Of a DNA stretch of 64,000 nucleotides, positions 18,079 through 27,529 are shown piece by piece. Location: assembly GCF_963668165.1 (NCBI RefSeq), contig NZ_OY764211.1, positions 923,501-987,500 on the forward strand, written 5' to 3'. The position numbers and the translations under genes were made by a program. Below the pieces are notes generated by a model. It was not told the DNA's origin. It saw only the letters and a program-made list of their open reading frames with translations, and searched no databases. Position 1 is the stretch's first letter, and every line of letters begins with the position of its first letter. This stretch comes from Marispirochaeta sp. GTDB lineage: Bacteria; Spirochaetota; Spirochaetia; JC444; Marispirochaetaceae.

Positions 18079-18702
18079 TCATCCTCCTTGAACCTCCGGT
18101 TTTTTGAGCATCTTGCGGTTTAAAACCGCGGCTCTGTCCGCAGGCATCAGGGATAACCAGTACGACACAACCGAAGCGTCTCCCGCTTCCCGGGCAAGCT
18201 GTTCGGTCATACGCAGAATGTCAATAACATCCTGGTCATCCATTGCAACGAGCCTTTCAACAGCCGCCTCCGGGGGCATCCCGGTAAAGTATTCTGCAGC
18301 TTGTCGCAGGTTCGCATTCTTATTTTCGTACTGTTTTACAATTTCATTGAACGATTTTTCCCGATCTTCAAGAGCCTTTTCCCTTTCTTCAAGGGCTTCA
18401 ACCATTTGGAGGAGTTCTTCCTCCTTGGCAGACAGCAGCTCTTCCTGTTCAAAAAGAGCGTCCTCTCGTCTCTCAAGCTCTTCCCAGCGCTTTTCAATTC
18501 GCGCTTCGTCAAGCATGAGAACGGATCCGTCATCAGGAACCTTTTCGGGAGTTTCCATCCCCAGAAGGTTAAAAACCGGTCTTAATTGTTCACGGACATT
18601 TACTATTCCCAGATGATCGAACCAGAGTAATCCGCCGAGGAGTAGAATCCCTATCAACAGGACAAGGACGATAATTCTATATCCTGCATTCACCTTTGCC
18701 AT
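18079..18702 (-). CDS. flbB: Periplasmic flagellar collar protein FlbB (MotE-like)
   Basis: The 207-residue product has one N-terminal membrane helix (about residues 10-28), a long coiled coil (about residues 65-130, with repeated EERE/EKALEDRE patterns) and a C-terminal MgtE-N/MotE-like helical domain (AAEYFTGMPPEAAVERL, then DVIDILRMTEQ). In Borrelia, FlbB is a base component of the spirochaete-specific periplasmic collar, needed for stator assembly. It overlaps fliJ by one base and precedes fliK, the same order as in Borrelia. The collar assignment rests on that synteny and architecture. Confidence 0.88.
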   Translation of the reverse strand: MAKVNAGYRIIVLVLLIGILLLGGLLWFDHLGIVNVREQLRPVFNLLGMETPEKVPDDGSVLMLDEARIEKRWEELERREDALFEQEELLSAKEEELLQMVEALEEREKALEDREKSFNEIVKQYENKNANLRQAAEYFTGMPPEAAVERLVAMDDQDVIDILRMTEQLAREAGDASVVSYWLSLMPADRAAVLNRKMLKKPEVQGG

Positions 18703-19154
18703 TACTCTTTTCCTCCCGCTTCTATCCGGCGCGCGGCTGCGCTGCTGTTCAGATCGTCCTGTTTCACGAACTCATTTTTACGCTGCTCGCGGTAAAATTC
18801 CGCCGCTTTTTTTTCTTTAAGTTTTTCGAATACCTTTCGCTCCCGCGATGCCTCTACATAGCCGGACTGGAGTTTTGCCCGCTCCTGTGCAAGGTGCCGA
18901 AGATCCTGCTGCAGAACACTGCTCCTATGCTCCATTCTCCGTATATAGTTTTCTGCGGCCATACGGGTTACTATATCGTTTCCTGCCGCGGCCCCGGAAA
19001 CAAATGCCCGCCGTCGGTTCTGTCCGCATTCATCAATTTTCTGACGAAGAGACTCCATGCGACCGGTAACTTCACCGAGTTTTATTTCCCACTCCCGTTC
19101 CCGGTACTCCTTAAGTTCCAGCAGTTTCTGCAGCTTGAAATGAAAGCGTCGCAT
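18702..19154 (-). CDS. fliJ: Flagellar export chaperone-like protein FliJ
   Basis: FliJ is a coiled-coil protein that links the FliI ATPase to the FlhA gate. The 150-residue product is helical throughout, highly charged, and begins with the family pattern RRFHFKLQKLLELKEYRERE. Length fits FliJ. It lies three bases after fliI and overlaps flbB by one base. No other domain is present. Confidence 0.92.
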   Translation of the reverse strand: MRRFHFKLQKLLELKEYREREWEIKLGEVTGRMESLRQKIDECGQNRRRAFVSGAAAGNDIVTRMAAENYIRRMEHRSSVLQQDLRHLAQERAKLQSGYVEASRERKVFEKLKEKKAAEFYREQRKNEFVKQDDLNSSAAARRIEAGGKE

Positions 19155-19157
19155 TTT

Positions 19158-20465
19158 CTATGTAGACTCCGCCAATGTTCGCAATGTTTCCAGAGTATCG
19201 TTGATCTTTGCCTGCTCATCGATTCCCTGAACAAGAAAATCGCGGATAGCAGGCATTTTGGCAATCGCCTCATCAACAAGGGAGTTGGCTCCCTTGACGT
19301 AGGCACCTACATTAATCAGGTCCTCCGATTCATAATAGGCAGACAGCAGCTGTCTCAGCTTTCCCGCCGCCCGCAGATCTTGATCCTGGGCGACCTTGTT
19401 GCCCAGCCGGGACAGAGAATCGAGGACATCCACCGCTGGGTAGTGATATCTCTGGGCAAGCTGCCGGCTCAGGATTACATGTCCGTCGAGGATACCCCGC
19501 ACGGTATCCGCCACCGGATCGTCCATATCATCGGCATCCACCAGAATCGAGTAAAACCCGGTAATCGTCCCTTTGTCTGATGTACCGCAGCGTTCCAGAA
19601 GCTTGGGCAACATGGAAAACACCGACGGAGTATAGCCCCGCGTAGCCGGCGGCTCACCGACTGCAAGACCGATCTCCCGCTGAGCCCGGGCAAAACGGGT
19701 TACCGAATCAAAGAGAAGCATTACATCTTTACCCTGATCCCTGAAGTACTCTGCGATTGCTGTTGCAACATAGGCGCCCCTGAGCCTGGCCAAAGGCGGT
19801 GTGTCAGAGGAAGAGACCACCAGCACAGATCGCTTGAGTCCTTCTTCGCCCAGATCGTTTTCGATAAACTCCTTGACCTCCCTTCCCCTCTCACCAATCA
19901 AGGCAATAACGTTGACATCGGCGGAGGTATTACGGGCGATCATCCCGAGAATTGTAGACTTTCCCACGCCGGAGCCGGAAAATATACCCAGTCGCTGTCC
20001 TTTGCCCACAGGAGTAAAGGCGTCCAGGGCTCTGACCCCGGTGACAATCCGCTCCTGGATGATACTGCGGCGGAGCACATCAGGCGGTTCCGCGATTACC
20101 GGGTAGGTCTCCACGGAACCGAGGGTAGGACCGTCATCCATGGGATGACCAAGACTGTCCAGGACCCGTCCCAGAAGCCTGGGAGAAACGGGTACCGACA
20201 GGGATTCTCCCATAGCGGTTACCCGGCAGCCTGACTCAATGCCTTCCATACCAAGAAAGGGCATCAGCTGCACAGAATCCTCGGAAAAACCTACGATCTC
20301 CGCCGGTACATTTCCCCTGCCCTTGGGAACATCTATATGACACAGCTCCCCGACCATTCCGTGGGGTCCGTGGCTTTCGATCATAAGACCCTTTACCCTT
20401 TGGACCAGCCCGGTATACTTAATGGGATCAAAATCGCTGAGTACGGTGTTATACTTTTCGAACAT
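19158..20465 (-). CDS. fliI: Flagellum-specific ATP synthase FliI
   Basis: FliI is the hexameric ATPase of the export apparatus, related to the F1 beta subunit. The 435-residue product has the P-loop SGSGVGKST at residues 163-171, GERGREVKEF, the DSVTRFARAQREIGLAVGEP motif that follows Walker B, and the C-terminal helical domain. Length and motifs are complete. It follows fliH in the operon, and FliH is its regulator. Confidence 0.97.
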   Translation of the reverse strand: MFEKYNTVLSDFDPIKYTGLVQRVKGLMIESHGPHGMVGELCHIDVPKGRGNVPAEIVGFSEDSVQLMPFLGMEGIESGCRVTAMGESLSVPVSPRLLGRVLDSLGHPMDDGPTLGSVETYPVIAEPPDVLRRSIIQERIVTGVRALDAFTPVGKGQRLGIFSGSGVGKSTILGMIARNTSADVNVIALIGERGREVKEFIENDLGEEGLKRSVLVVSSSDTPPLARLRGAYVATAIAEYFRDQGKDVMLLFDSVTRFARAQREIGLAVGEPPATRGYTPSVFSMLPKLLERCGTSDKGTITGFYSILVDADDMDDPVADTVRGILDGHVILSRQLAQRYHYPAVDVLDSLSRLGNKVAQDQDLRAAGKLRQLLSAYYESEDLINVGAYVKGANSLVDEAIAKMPAIRDFLVQGIDEQAKINDTLETLRTLAEST

Positions 20466-20496
20466 CCTCCCCTCCCTTAAAGGATGACCTGGAAGC

Positions 20497-21408
20497 TCAG
20501 GCCTCTCCTTTCTCCCGGATAGGAGCCATCTCCAGGATTTTTTCCTCTATCTCGTTAAATTGAGATTTAATTCTGGCGTCGATCTCACCAAAATCGGTTT
20601 CAATTATACAGCCTCCCTGATCTACCCGGGAGTCCTCCATTACCGTTACCGACCGTACATTCTCCACCATACGCATAAAGTCTTTAACATGGTCAGTGGT
20701 AAGATCAACGTCCTCAAGGTTGACTCTGAGAATAACGTCACCACGGCTCTTGAGCTTTCTCAGGGCCTGGATAACATTATTGATTACCACATTCTTCTGA
20801 TTTTCCGAAATTACCTTTATTACCTTCCTGGCAATCAAAAGAACAAGATTTATGACCTGGGTCTCGGATTCTTCGATGATTTCCGTACGTTTTTCAATGG
20901 CAGAGCTGATAATGCCATGGAGATGATTAATCAATCTTTCGACCTCCGCCCGGCCTTCCTGGTACCCCGCTTCCCTGCCGGATTCAAATCCTTCCGTGTA
21001 GGCATCTTTACGAATCTGTTCCAGCTGCTCATTGGACTCCTGCAGGATCGTATCATGTTTGGCTTGCGCCTCCGCCTCGATTCTGGCGGCATGGTCTTCC
21101 GCCTCCTGCTTTATCTTTTCCCCTTCGTCCGTCTTTTCTTTCAGAACCTGAAAAGCCCGTTCCTCGGCCTCCTTGACGATATTCCCGGCCTCCTCTTCTG
21201 CAGAGGCAATCATCCCGGCCTTTTCCTCCTCCCACTGAACCTTGAAAGCCTCAGCTTCCCGGCGCAGATCATCAGCGGTGGGTCCGGTATATTCTTCCGC
21301 AGGAGCAGCGACCTCCACGGGCTTCTGTTCCTTGAAGGGTGTATCGAGGACTATTCTTCCAGAGCTTAGGTTTGTTACCTCCGTCGGCCGAAAAACATTT
21401 TTTGCCAT
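20497..21408 (-). CDS. fliH: Flagellar assembly protein FliH
   Basis: FliH binds FliI and tethers it to the C ring through FliN/FliM. The 303-residue product has a long charged coiled coil (about residues 48-150, repeated Glu/Ala/Lys) followed by the FliH domain (about 165-290) related to V-ATPase subunit E. It is longer than enterobacterial FliH by about 70 residues, mostly in the coiled coil, as is usual in spirochaetes where the export spokes are long. Gene order fliG-fliH-fliI is standard. Confidence 0.94.
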   Translation of the reverse strand: MAKNVFRPTEVTNLSSGRIVLDTPFKEQKPVEVAAPAEEYTGPTADDLRREAEAFKVQWEEEKAGMIASAEEEAGNIVKEAEERAFQVLKEKTDEGEKIKQEAEDHAARIEAEAQAKHDTILQESNEQLEQIRKDAYTEGFESGREAGYQEGRAEVERLINHLHGIISSAIEKRTEIIEESETQVINLVLLIARKVIKVISENQKNVVINNVIQALRKLKSRGDVILRVNLEDVDLTTDHVKDFMRMVENVRSVTVMEDSRVDQGGCIIETDFGEIDARIKSQFNEIEEKILEMAPIREKGEA

Positions 21409-21419
21409 TCCCTACCTTC

Positions 21420-22484
21420 CTAAACAACCATCTCGTCTTCGCCGGAGCGGGCGACGACAATTTCGCCCTGGTCTTCGAGTTTCCGGATAATCGATACAAT
21501 CTTCTGCTGGGTCTCCTCTACGTCCTTGAGCCGGACCGGTCCCATGTATTCCATCTCTTCCTTGAGCATACCCGCGGCACGTTTGGACATGTTGCGGAAG
21601 ATCTTGTCCTGAACCTCCGCTTCGACACCACGCAGGGCCTTGGCCAGTTCGCCGGTGTCCACTTCCCGCAGCACCTTCTGGATGGCCCGATCGTCGAGAA
21701 GTACAATATCCTCGAAAACAAACATGCGCTTTTTAATCTCTTCCGCCAATTCCGGATCCTCTTCTTCAAGACTCTCAATAATGGTCTTTTCCGTTGACCG
21801 GTCAACCATATTGAGTATCTCGACTATGTTCTCTACTCCGCCGGCGGCGGTATAGTCCTCGGAACTGAGGGTGGAGAGCTTCTTTTCCAGCACCCGTTCG
21901 ACCTCCCGTAATATATTGGGGTCGGTACGGTCCATAGTGGCTATGCGTTTTGAAACATCGGACTGAATCTCGTGAGGCAGGCTTGCGAGAATTATCGATG
22001 CTTTTTGCGGTTCAAGATACGCGAGAATAAGAGCGATTGTCTGAGGATGCTCCTGTTGTATAAAGTTAAGCAGGTGCGCCGGATCGGTACGGCGAATAAA
22101 ATCGAAGGGCCGAACCTGCAGGGAGCTGGTCAAACGGTTGATGATATCCACGGCCTTCTGGGCACCCAGAGACTTTTCCAACAGCTCTCTGGCGTAATCT
22201 ATACCGCCGGAAGTAATGAAGTCCTGAGCCATCATAAGCTCCTTGAACTCCATCAGCACAGTATCCCTGTCCTCGGAATCAATATTGTCCAGCCTGGCGA
22301 TCTCAAAGGTAAGAGCTTCTATCTCGTCCTCCCTCAGGTGCTTGAAGATTTCTGACGAGATCTCCGAACCCAGGGTAACAAGAAAGATCGCGGCCTTCTG
22401 CCGGCCGGTGAGCTCCTTTTTTAATCCCTTCTTGGGAGCCGCCCCGGAGGCTCCTTGAGTTTGTGCTTTAGCTTGTTTCGCCAT
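21420..22484 (-). CDS. fliG: Flagellar motor switch protein FliG
   Basis: FliG links the MS ring to the switch and interacts with the stator. The 354-residue product has the three expected domains, with EHPQTIALILAYL (the EHPQR-like motif of FliG middle domain), and a C-terminal part with the charged helix that contacts MotA (VQDKIFRNMSKRAAGMLKEE). Many spirochaetes have two fliG genes; this is the copy in the main operon, corresponding to the FliG2 type by position. The N-terminus has a short basic Gln/Ala/Gly-rich extension. Confidence 0.96.
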   Translation of the reverse strand: MAKQAKAQTQGASGAAPKKGLKKELTGRQKAAIFLVTLGSEISSEIFKHLREDEIEALTFEIARLDNIDSEDRDTVLMEFKELMMAQDFITSGGIDYARELLEKSLGAQKAVDIINRLTSSLQVRPFDFIRRTDPAHLLNFIQQEHPQTIALILAYLEPQKASIILASLPHEIQSDVSKRIATMDRTDPNILREVERVLEKKLSTLSSEDYTAAGGVENIVEILNMVDRSTEKTIIESLEEEDPELAEEIKKRMFVFEDIVLLDDRAIQKVLREVDTGELAKALRGVEAEVQDKIFRNMSKRAAGMLKEEMEYMGPVRLKDVEETQQKIVSIIRKLEDQGEIVVARSGEDEMVV

Positions 22485-22507
22485 ATCAGGTCTCCTTCGT
22501 CACTATG

Positions 22508-24217
22508 CTACTCTTCAAGCAGCCAGGTGCGAATCAGCTGGGCAACATCCTCGGGATGCTCCCGGGCCATATTGATGGCATGCTCCTGCATGTCCAGCCT
22601 GGCCCGCTCCTCGACGGACATTTCGACATCCACACCCTCTTCTTCCGCACTTCTGAGTGCGGCCTCGCGCATTGCCTGATGCTGCCGGGAGAGCTCCTCT
22701 TCCCGCAGTCGCCGGCGGCGTTCAAGCTCGCGGCTGATCAGACGGAACACAATCAGGGCAATGATCAGAACTGCCACAGCAACAAGGGAATAGATTATCA
22801 TCTGCTGCAGCCGCTGTCTGGCCCTGAACTCCTCATCCTCCATGGCAAACTGGGAGGTCCGGTCGAACTGCAGATGTTCAACCGAAACACTGTCGCCCCG
22901 GTTCCTGCTGTAGCCGATGGCATGTTCAACCAGGGTGCGGGCCTTTGCCAGGTCCTCATCGGTTACCGGTGTGTAGTTTCGGACGATGCTTCCGGTACTG
23001 TCGAGTTTTACGGTGCCTTTATCGGTATATTCCCGGCGCCACAGGCCGTCAATAGCGGCTCCGACGCTTATACGATTAATAACCCAGGGAGTTTTCTCCT
23101 CGTAGGTATTCTTCTGGTTTACCTCTTCATTCTGGGTAACGGAATTATTCTTGTATTCCCCGAACAGGGCATCGGCATCCTTGTATGATGGGGGCACCTG
23201 CCCCTCAACCCCGGGAGGGCCTTCGGGATTGAATCCTGTTCCCTTCCATTGCTCGTCTATGACCTCTTTGGAACGGGTAACAGAGGGAACTACCCGGAGC
23301 TCCGAGTACGGTGTGGCCGGATTGTCAGGAACCATTGTTATGGGAAAGTACTCCTCGGTTTCCACTACCTTCTTGCTCATGTCCAGGTCAATATCTACCT
23401 TGAGTACCCGGACCCGGTCTTCGCCGAAAATCTGCATCAGGGCCTTCTGGATTTCGTTCCGGTAGGCCATTTCCAGAGTTTCCTTCTGCTTGAGCTGTCG
23501 TTTTGTAAGTTCAAGGCGGTCAAAATCAGCCAGGTCCTCGAAATCGTTCAGGACATTCATATTGTGATCGCTTATCACAATGTTCTCTTCCTGCAGGCCT
23601 TCAACGGCGAAACGCACCAGTTTAACAATACCCTCTATCTTGGCCCTGTGGGTAGAAATACCGGATCCCGGGGACGGGGTAATAATTACCGATGCGGTAA
23701 CCGGCTGCTGGCTGTCGCTGAAGAGCTCTTTTTCCGGCATCACCAGGGTTACTTTGGCATCATCCACGTCCGATAATGCTTCGATGTGCTGTTCCAGACT
23801 GTCTGTTATGGCCCGCCTAAGATTAACATTCCGTTCGAAATCGGTAATAGTCCAACGGTCGAGCTTAAAGACATCCCAGGGAGAGACTTCTCTGGGTATA
23901 AGGTCCTCCCGCATAAGAATCGAGACCATTCGCTGTGCGGTGATTTTGTCCTTAACGAAAATTCGTCCCTCTGCAGAAATGGTGTGTTCCACCTTCTCTT
24001 CATCGAGACGTATCGAAATTTTCGACAACTTTTCCTGATCGGTAATCGCGGAGGTCAGCAGCGGCACCATACTCGGCCTGGAACTGAAGGTCACAAGACC
24101 TGCCAGCGCACCGATTACCGCTACGACGATTACAATGAACATGATCCGCTGCACCAGGGACCATTTACTCCAACCGCTTTTTACCTGTTCCAGGAACTTT
24201 TTCAACCATTCGTTCAT
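22508..24217 (-). CDS. fliF: Flagellar MS-ring protein FliF
   Basis: FliF builds the MS ring in the inner membrane, the first structure assembled. From ATG 24217 the product has 569 residues: a membrane helix at about residues 22-44, ring-building (RBM/YscJ-like) periplasmic domains, a second membrane helix at about residues 425-450, and a short cytosolic tail that binds FliG. I moved the start four codons in from a possible TTG because GGGAGGGGAG lies directly before this ATG. The next upstream gene, fliE, ends 94 bases away, with a possible promoter between. Confidence 0.96.
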   Translation of the reverse strand: MNEWLKKFLEQVKSGWSKWSLVQRIMFIVIVVAVIGALAGLVTFSSRPSMVPLLTSAITDQEKLSKISIRLDEEKVEHTISAEGRIFVKDKITAQRMVSILMREDLIPREVSPWDVFKLDRWTITDFERNVNLRRAITDSLEQHIEALSDVDDAKVTLVMPEKELFSDSQQPVTASVIITPSPGSGISTHRAKIEGIVKLVRFAVEGLQEENIVISDHNMNVLNDFEDLADFDRLELTKRQLKQKETLEMAYRNEIQKALMQIFGEDRVRVLKVDIDLDMSKKVVETEEYFPITMVPDNPATPYSELRVVPSVTRSKEVIDEQWKGTGFNPEGPPGVEGQVPPSYKDADALFGEYKNNSVTQNEEVNQKNTYEEKTPWVINRISVGAAIDGLWRREYTDKGTVKLDSTGSIVRNYTPVTDEDLAKARTLVEHAIGYSRNRGDSVSVEHLQFDRTSQFAMEDEEFRARQRLQQMIIYSLVAVAVLIIALIVFRLISRELERRRRLREEELSRQHQAMREAALRSAEEEGVDVEMSVEERARLDMQEHAINMAREHPEDVAQLIRTWLLEE

Positions 24218-24254
24218 CTCCCCTCCCAAGGCACTAATGGTTAATTAGCTCCGT

Positions 24255-24283
24255 TTTATAAAGATATGTAACCTACCTGTTTA
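24255..24283 (-). promoter_or_regulatory. Possible internal sigma-70-type promoter before fliF
   Basis: On the minus strand TAAACA (24283-24278) and TATAAA (24260-24255) are 17 bases apart, in the only sizeable gap (94 bases) in this part of the operon. The -35 matches four of six consensus bases. Its role would be to give extra transcription of fliF and genes below; it is a by-eye prediction. Confidence 0.35.
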
Positions 24284-24311
24284 TCATCTTACCGCAGAAC
24301 AAGATACTTGG

Positions 24312-24644
24312 CTACCGTAAACTGATAATCTCTTTGTAGGCCCGTACAGCTCCGTCAACAACGGACTTCGTCATGGTTACGGCCATATTGGCCTTTGCCA
24401 TTGCAATTGTAACATCATGAGAATCAACGCTCTCAGGGTCGGTAAGCATCGCCTGGGTCAGCGAAGTGCTCTCCTGCTGCAGATTGTTTGCTCCGTTCAA
24501 TGCCCGCAGCATGGCATTCGAAAAACCTGTGGCCGTCCCATCGGCCGGCTGGTTCTGCGGGAGCTTGCCGTTCAAATGTTTCGGGTTCGTTGTCTCAAGA
24601 CCAATTCTGTGTCCTGAAACCTGCATTGAATCAAAAATATCCAT
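24312..24644 (-). CDS. fliE: MS ring-rod junction protein FliE
   Basis: FliE joins the MS ring to the proximal rod and is the first exported subunit. The 110-residue product has a polar N-terminal part and the conserved C-terminal helical segment (PESVDSHDVTIAMAKANMAV and TKSVVDGAVRAYKEII), the hallmark of the family. It lies seven bases after flgC, in the standard flgB-flgC-fliE order. Confidence 0.95.
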   Translation of the reverse strand: MDIFDSMQVSGHRIGLETTNPKHLNGKLPQNQPADGTATGFSNAMLRALNGANNLQQESTSLTQAMLTDPESVDSHDVTIAMAKANMAVTMTKSVVDGAVRAYKEIISLR

Positions 24645-24651
24645 ATCTTAC

Positions 24652-25110
24652 CTACCTTCCTATATCCAGAGAACGCATAAACATGGTCTTGGAGCCGTTC
24701 ACCAGGGCGACGTTTGCCTCGTAGGAACGGCTGGCGGAAATCATATCCACCATTTCTTCCACAATATTGACGTTCGGCATCTCTACGTAGCCGGTTTTCG
24801 GCCCGGATTTAATCGCATCAGGGTGAGTCGGATCATAAACAAGCCTGAGTTTCGCATCCTTGTCCTTGGTAATCTCCGCTACCCGTACTCCTTTACCGAT
24901 ACCGTTATCAAGACGCTTCGGTAAAAAGGGTATCTTGAAGTAAGGTTCCGACACCCGGGGCTTGAAGATTACCCTGCTGCGGCGATAAGGGCCGCCATCC
25001 GGAGTCCTGGTGGTATCCGCGTTGGCGATATTGTTGGATACGACATCAAGCCGCAGCCGCTGAGCGCTTAAGCCCGAAGCTGCCGTACTGATACTGGTAA
25101 ACATTCCCAT
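24652..25110 (-). CDS. flgC: Flagellar proximal rod protein FlgC
   Basis: FlgC is one of the four rod proteins. The 152-residue product shows the rod-family N-terminus (STAASGLSAQRLRLDVVSNN followed by IANADT) and the C-terminal helix (NIVEEMVDMISASRSYEANV). Length is normal. It is 30 bases downstream of flgB; a regular Shine-Dalgarno (AGGAG) precedes the ATG. Confidence 0.97.
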   Translation of the reverse strand: MGMFTSISTAASGLSAQRLRLDVVSNNIANADTTRTPDGGPYRRSRVIFKPRVSEPYFKIPFLPKRLDNGIGKGVRVAEITKDKDAKLRLVYDPTHPDAIKSGPKTGYVEMPNVNIVEEMVDMISASRSYEANVALVNGSKTMFMRSLDIGR

Positions 25111-25140
25111 TGCTGTATTCTCCTATTTCCAGTCCGTCTC

Positions 25141-25560
25141 TTAACGCAGCACGGTGTTCATCTGACTGAACTGGTTCGCCACTGAACGAGTCATTATTTC
25201 ATAGCGCAGCTGGTTCTGCAGCTCCGCCATCATTTCTTCCTCAAGATCCACATTATTGCCGTTATTATCAGCCTGAGTCAGATAATCGAGAACCTTCTTC
25301 GGCTTTACTGTCCGGTAATCGGTACTCGTATGAAAGGGTATATGCTTCTGATCGGTAAGTGCAGCCTGGAGGCGTCCTGTCGGTTTCTCCGATTCCAGTG
25401 CCCGCTGCAGTTCCGACTCGAAATTTATCTGACTCCGCTTAAAGTTGGGAGTATCGGCGTTGGCAATATTGTTCGAAATAACACTGCGCCGCAGTACAGC
25501 CACATCCATATTTCTGTGCAGCAGATCGAGGGTTTTTCCGAAACTGGTACCGTAAAACAT
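25141..25560 (-). CDS. flgB: Flagellar proximal rod protein FlgB
   Basis: FlgB is the most proximal rod protein. From ATG 25560 it has 139 residues, the family length, with the rod motif SVISNNIANADTPNFKRSQI and a C-terminal helix ending in SQMNTVLR. The frame stays open 26 codons further up, but GAGGAG lies six bases before 25560 and the extra residues do not look like FlgB. It is the first flagellar gene of the superoperon, 74 bases after hslU. Confidence 0.96.
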   Translation of the reverse strand: MFYGTSFGKTLDLLHRNMDVAVLRRSVISNNIANADTPNFKRSQINFESELQRALESEKPTGRLQAALTDQKHIPFHTSTDYRTVKPKKVLDYLTQADNNGNNVDLEEEMMAELQNQLRYEIMTRSVANQFSQMNTVLR

Positions 25561-25634
25561 GCTTTGCTCCTCGCATATTAAGCTTTCTCTCGTTCTAGTG
25601 TCGGCAGGATATCGTCCCTGCCTTACACCCATAC
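25561..25634 (-). promoter_or_regulatory. hslU-flgB intergenic region: inverted repeat and weak sigma-28-like match
   Basis: A six-base inverted repeat (GGCAGG/CCTGCC, 25603-25622) lies upstream of flgB. On the minus strand TAAG, 16 bases, then GCCGACAC resembles the sigma-28 consensus with the same spacing as the better match at 39800-39827. It could start flagellar transcription or be a processing hairpin; both are weak inferences. Confidence 0.3.
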
Positions 25635-26993
25635 TCACAGAATATACTGACTCAGGTCCTTGTCCTCCAAGACATCACCCAGACGTTCATCAACATAGTC
25701 CGGGGTTATGGTTATCGTCTGTCCGCTGATCTCCGGTGCCGTAAAAGAGACCTCTTCCAAAAGCAGCTCCATGATAGTATGAAGCCGACGGGCCCCGATA
25801 TTCTCGCTCATGCTGTTTACCTGAGCCGCAATTTCCGAAAGACGCTTAACCGCTTCCGGAGTAAAATCAAGGGTTACATCCTCGGTGCCGATAAGAGCCT
25901 TGTACTGGGTAATCAGGGCATTCTGGGGCTGCGTCAGGATCCGTTCGAACTCCTCGGCGCCAAGATCTTTCAATTCCACCCGCAAGGGAAAACGGCCCTG
26001 GAGTTCAGGTATCAGGTCCGAAGGTTTCGAGATATGAAAAGCGCCGGCGGCAATGAAGAGAATATGGCTGGTATCGATCATTCCGTGTTTGGTGTTTACC
26101 GTGCTGCCTTCAACAATAGGAAGGATATCCCGCTGGACCCCCTCGCGGCTGACATCCGCGCCGGAGCGGCTTTCTTTGCCTGCGACCTTGTCAATCTCGT
26201 CGATGAAGATGATTCCCATCTCTTCCACCCGCTCCCTGGCGATCTCTGAGACCCGCTCGTTGTCTACCAGTTTATCGAGTTCTTCCGCGAGAATAATCTC
26301 CCTGGCCCTCTTTACAGTAACCCGCTTGCGCTTCTTGCCGCCGCCCAGGATGTTGGACAGGTTCCCCAGGTTAAGATCCATCTCCTCCATGTTGTTCCCG
26401 GCGAATACCTCGATTGTAGGAAACCCTCCCCGGGAAACGCTTACCTCTACGCTCTTTTCCTCGAGCTTGCCATCCTGCAGCATCTTTCTGAACTTTTCCC
26501 GGGTATCGCTGCCGCTGTTCTCCTCTATGGGAACAGGCATACTGCCTTCCTTCGGTGCCTCCGGTTTTTTGATTCCCGGAAGCAGAAGATCAAGAATGGC
26601 CTCTTCTGTCCGCCGTTCAGCTTCTTCCCTGACACCTTCCTGCAGCTCTTCCTTGACCATGGAGACGGCCACACTCATCAGGTCCCGGACCATTGATTCC
26701 ACGTCCCGTCCCACATACCCGACCTCGGTATACTTGGTGGCCTCTACCTTTACAAAGGGTGCTCCGCTGAGCCGGGAAAGCCGGCGGGCAATCTCCGTTT
26801 TTCCGACCCCCGTTGGACCGATCATTATTATATTTTTAGGGGCAATCTCGTCCCGCAGCTCCTTGGGAAGCTTCTTTCTGCGGGTCCTGTTCCGTAAGGC
26901 GATGGCGACCGTTTTTTTCGCATCGTTCTGTCCGATTATATATTTATCGAGTTCAACCACAATTTCGCGGGGGGTCATATCGTCGATTATCAT
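25635..26993 (-). CDS. hslU: ATP-dependent protease ATPase subunit HslU (ClpY)
   Basis: HslU is the AAA+ unfoldase of the HslVU protease. The 452-residue product has Walker A GPTGVGKT at residues 59-66, the long I domain (about residues 110-235), Walker B (IIFIDEIDK), and the C-terminal motif ending DLSQYIL that docks into HslV. It overlaps hslV by four bases. In spirochaetes hslVU is conserved directly upstream of flgB. Confidence 0.97.
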   Translation of the reverse strand: MIIDDMTPREIVVELDKYIIGQNDAKKTVAIALRNRTRRKKLPKELRDEIAPKNIIMIGPTGVGKTEIARRLSRLSGAPFVKVEATKYTEVGYVGRDVESMVRDLMSVAVSMVKEELQEGVREEAERRTEEAILDLLLPGIKKPEAPKEGSMPVPIEENSGSDTREKFRKMLQDGKLEEKSVEVSVSRGGFPTIEVFAGNNMEEMDLNLGNLSNILGGGKKRKRVTVKRAREIILAEELDKLVDNERVSEIARERVEEMGIIFIDEIDKVAGKESRSGADVSREGVQRDILPIVEGSTVNTKHGMIDTSHILFIAAGAFHISKPSDLIPELQGRFPLRVELKDLGAEEFERILTQPQNALITQYKALIGTEDVTLDFTPEAVKRLSEIAAQVNSMSENIGARRLHTIMELLLEEVSFTAPEISGQTITITPDYVDERLGDVLEDKDLSQYIL

Positions 26994-27529
26994 TCCAGCT
27001 CCTCACTGATAATAGATTCGTTGGTGTAAATGCAGATTTTCGCCGCGATCTTTAAACAACGGCGGGCTATCTCGAGGGCGCTTAAATCCGTATCTGCGTC
27101 CAGGTAGGCCAGAGCGGCGGCATATGCGTAACTGCCGCCTGAACCAATGGCAATGGCACCCTCTTCCGGCTCGATAACGTCTCCGGTTCCTGAAATTAAA
27201 AGTATTTTTTCCTTATCCGCCACCAGCAGCATGGCCTCAAGGCGGCGGAGCATACGGTCAGTGCGCCAATCCTTTGCCAGCTCAACCGCTGCCCGGGTAA
27301 TATCTCCCTTATATTCCTTGATGCGGCCTTCAAAGTGTTCAAAAAGAGTAAAGGCATCCGCCGTGGCACCGGCAAAACCTACCAGGATTTTTCCGCCGTA
27401 AATCGTTCTTACCTTTCTGGCGTTTCCCTTCATTACCGTATTTCCAAGGGTTACCTGGCCGTCACCGGACATGGCTGTTTTACCGTCCTTGCGTACCGCA
27501 AGAATCGTTGTCGCTTTCATCTGGTTCAT
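26990..27529 (-). CDS. hslV: ATP-dependent protease peptidase subunit HslV (ClpQ)
   Basis: HslV is the proteasome-like threonine peptidase that degrades proteins unfolded by HslU. The 179-residue product starts [16 protein letters not shown]; the predicted mature N-terminus is Thr7, the catalytic nucleophile, after removal of six residues. The SGDGQVTLG and [14 protein letters not shown] segments are typical. The start overlaps the xerC stop (ATGA). Confidence 0.97.
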   Translation of the reverse strand: MNQMKATTILAVRKDGKTAMSGDGQVTLGNTVMKGNARKVRTIYGGKILVGFAGATADAFTLFEHFEGRIKEYKGDITRAAVELAKDWRTDRMLRRLEAMLLVADKEKILLISGTGDVIEPEEGAIAIGSGGSYAYAAALAYLDADTDLSALEIARRCLKIAAKICIYTNESIISEELE

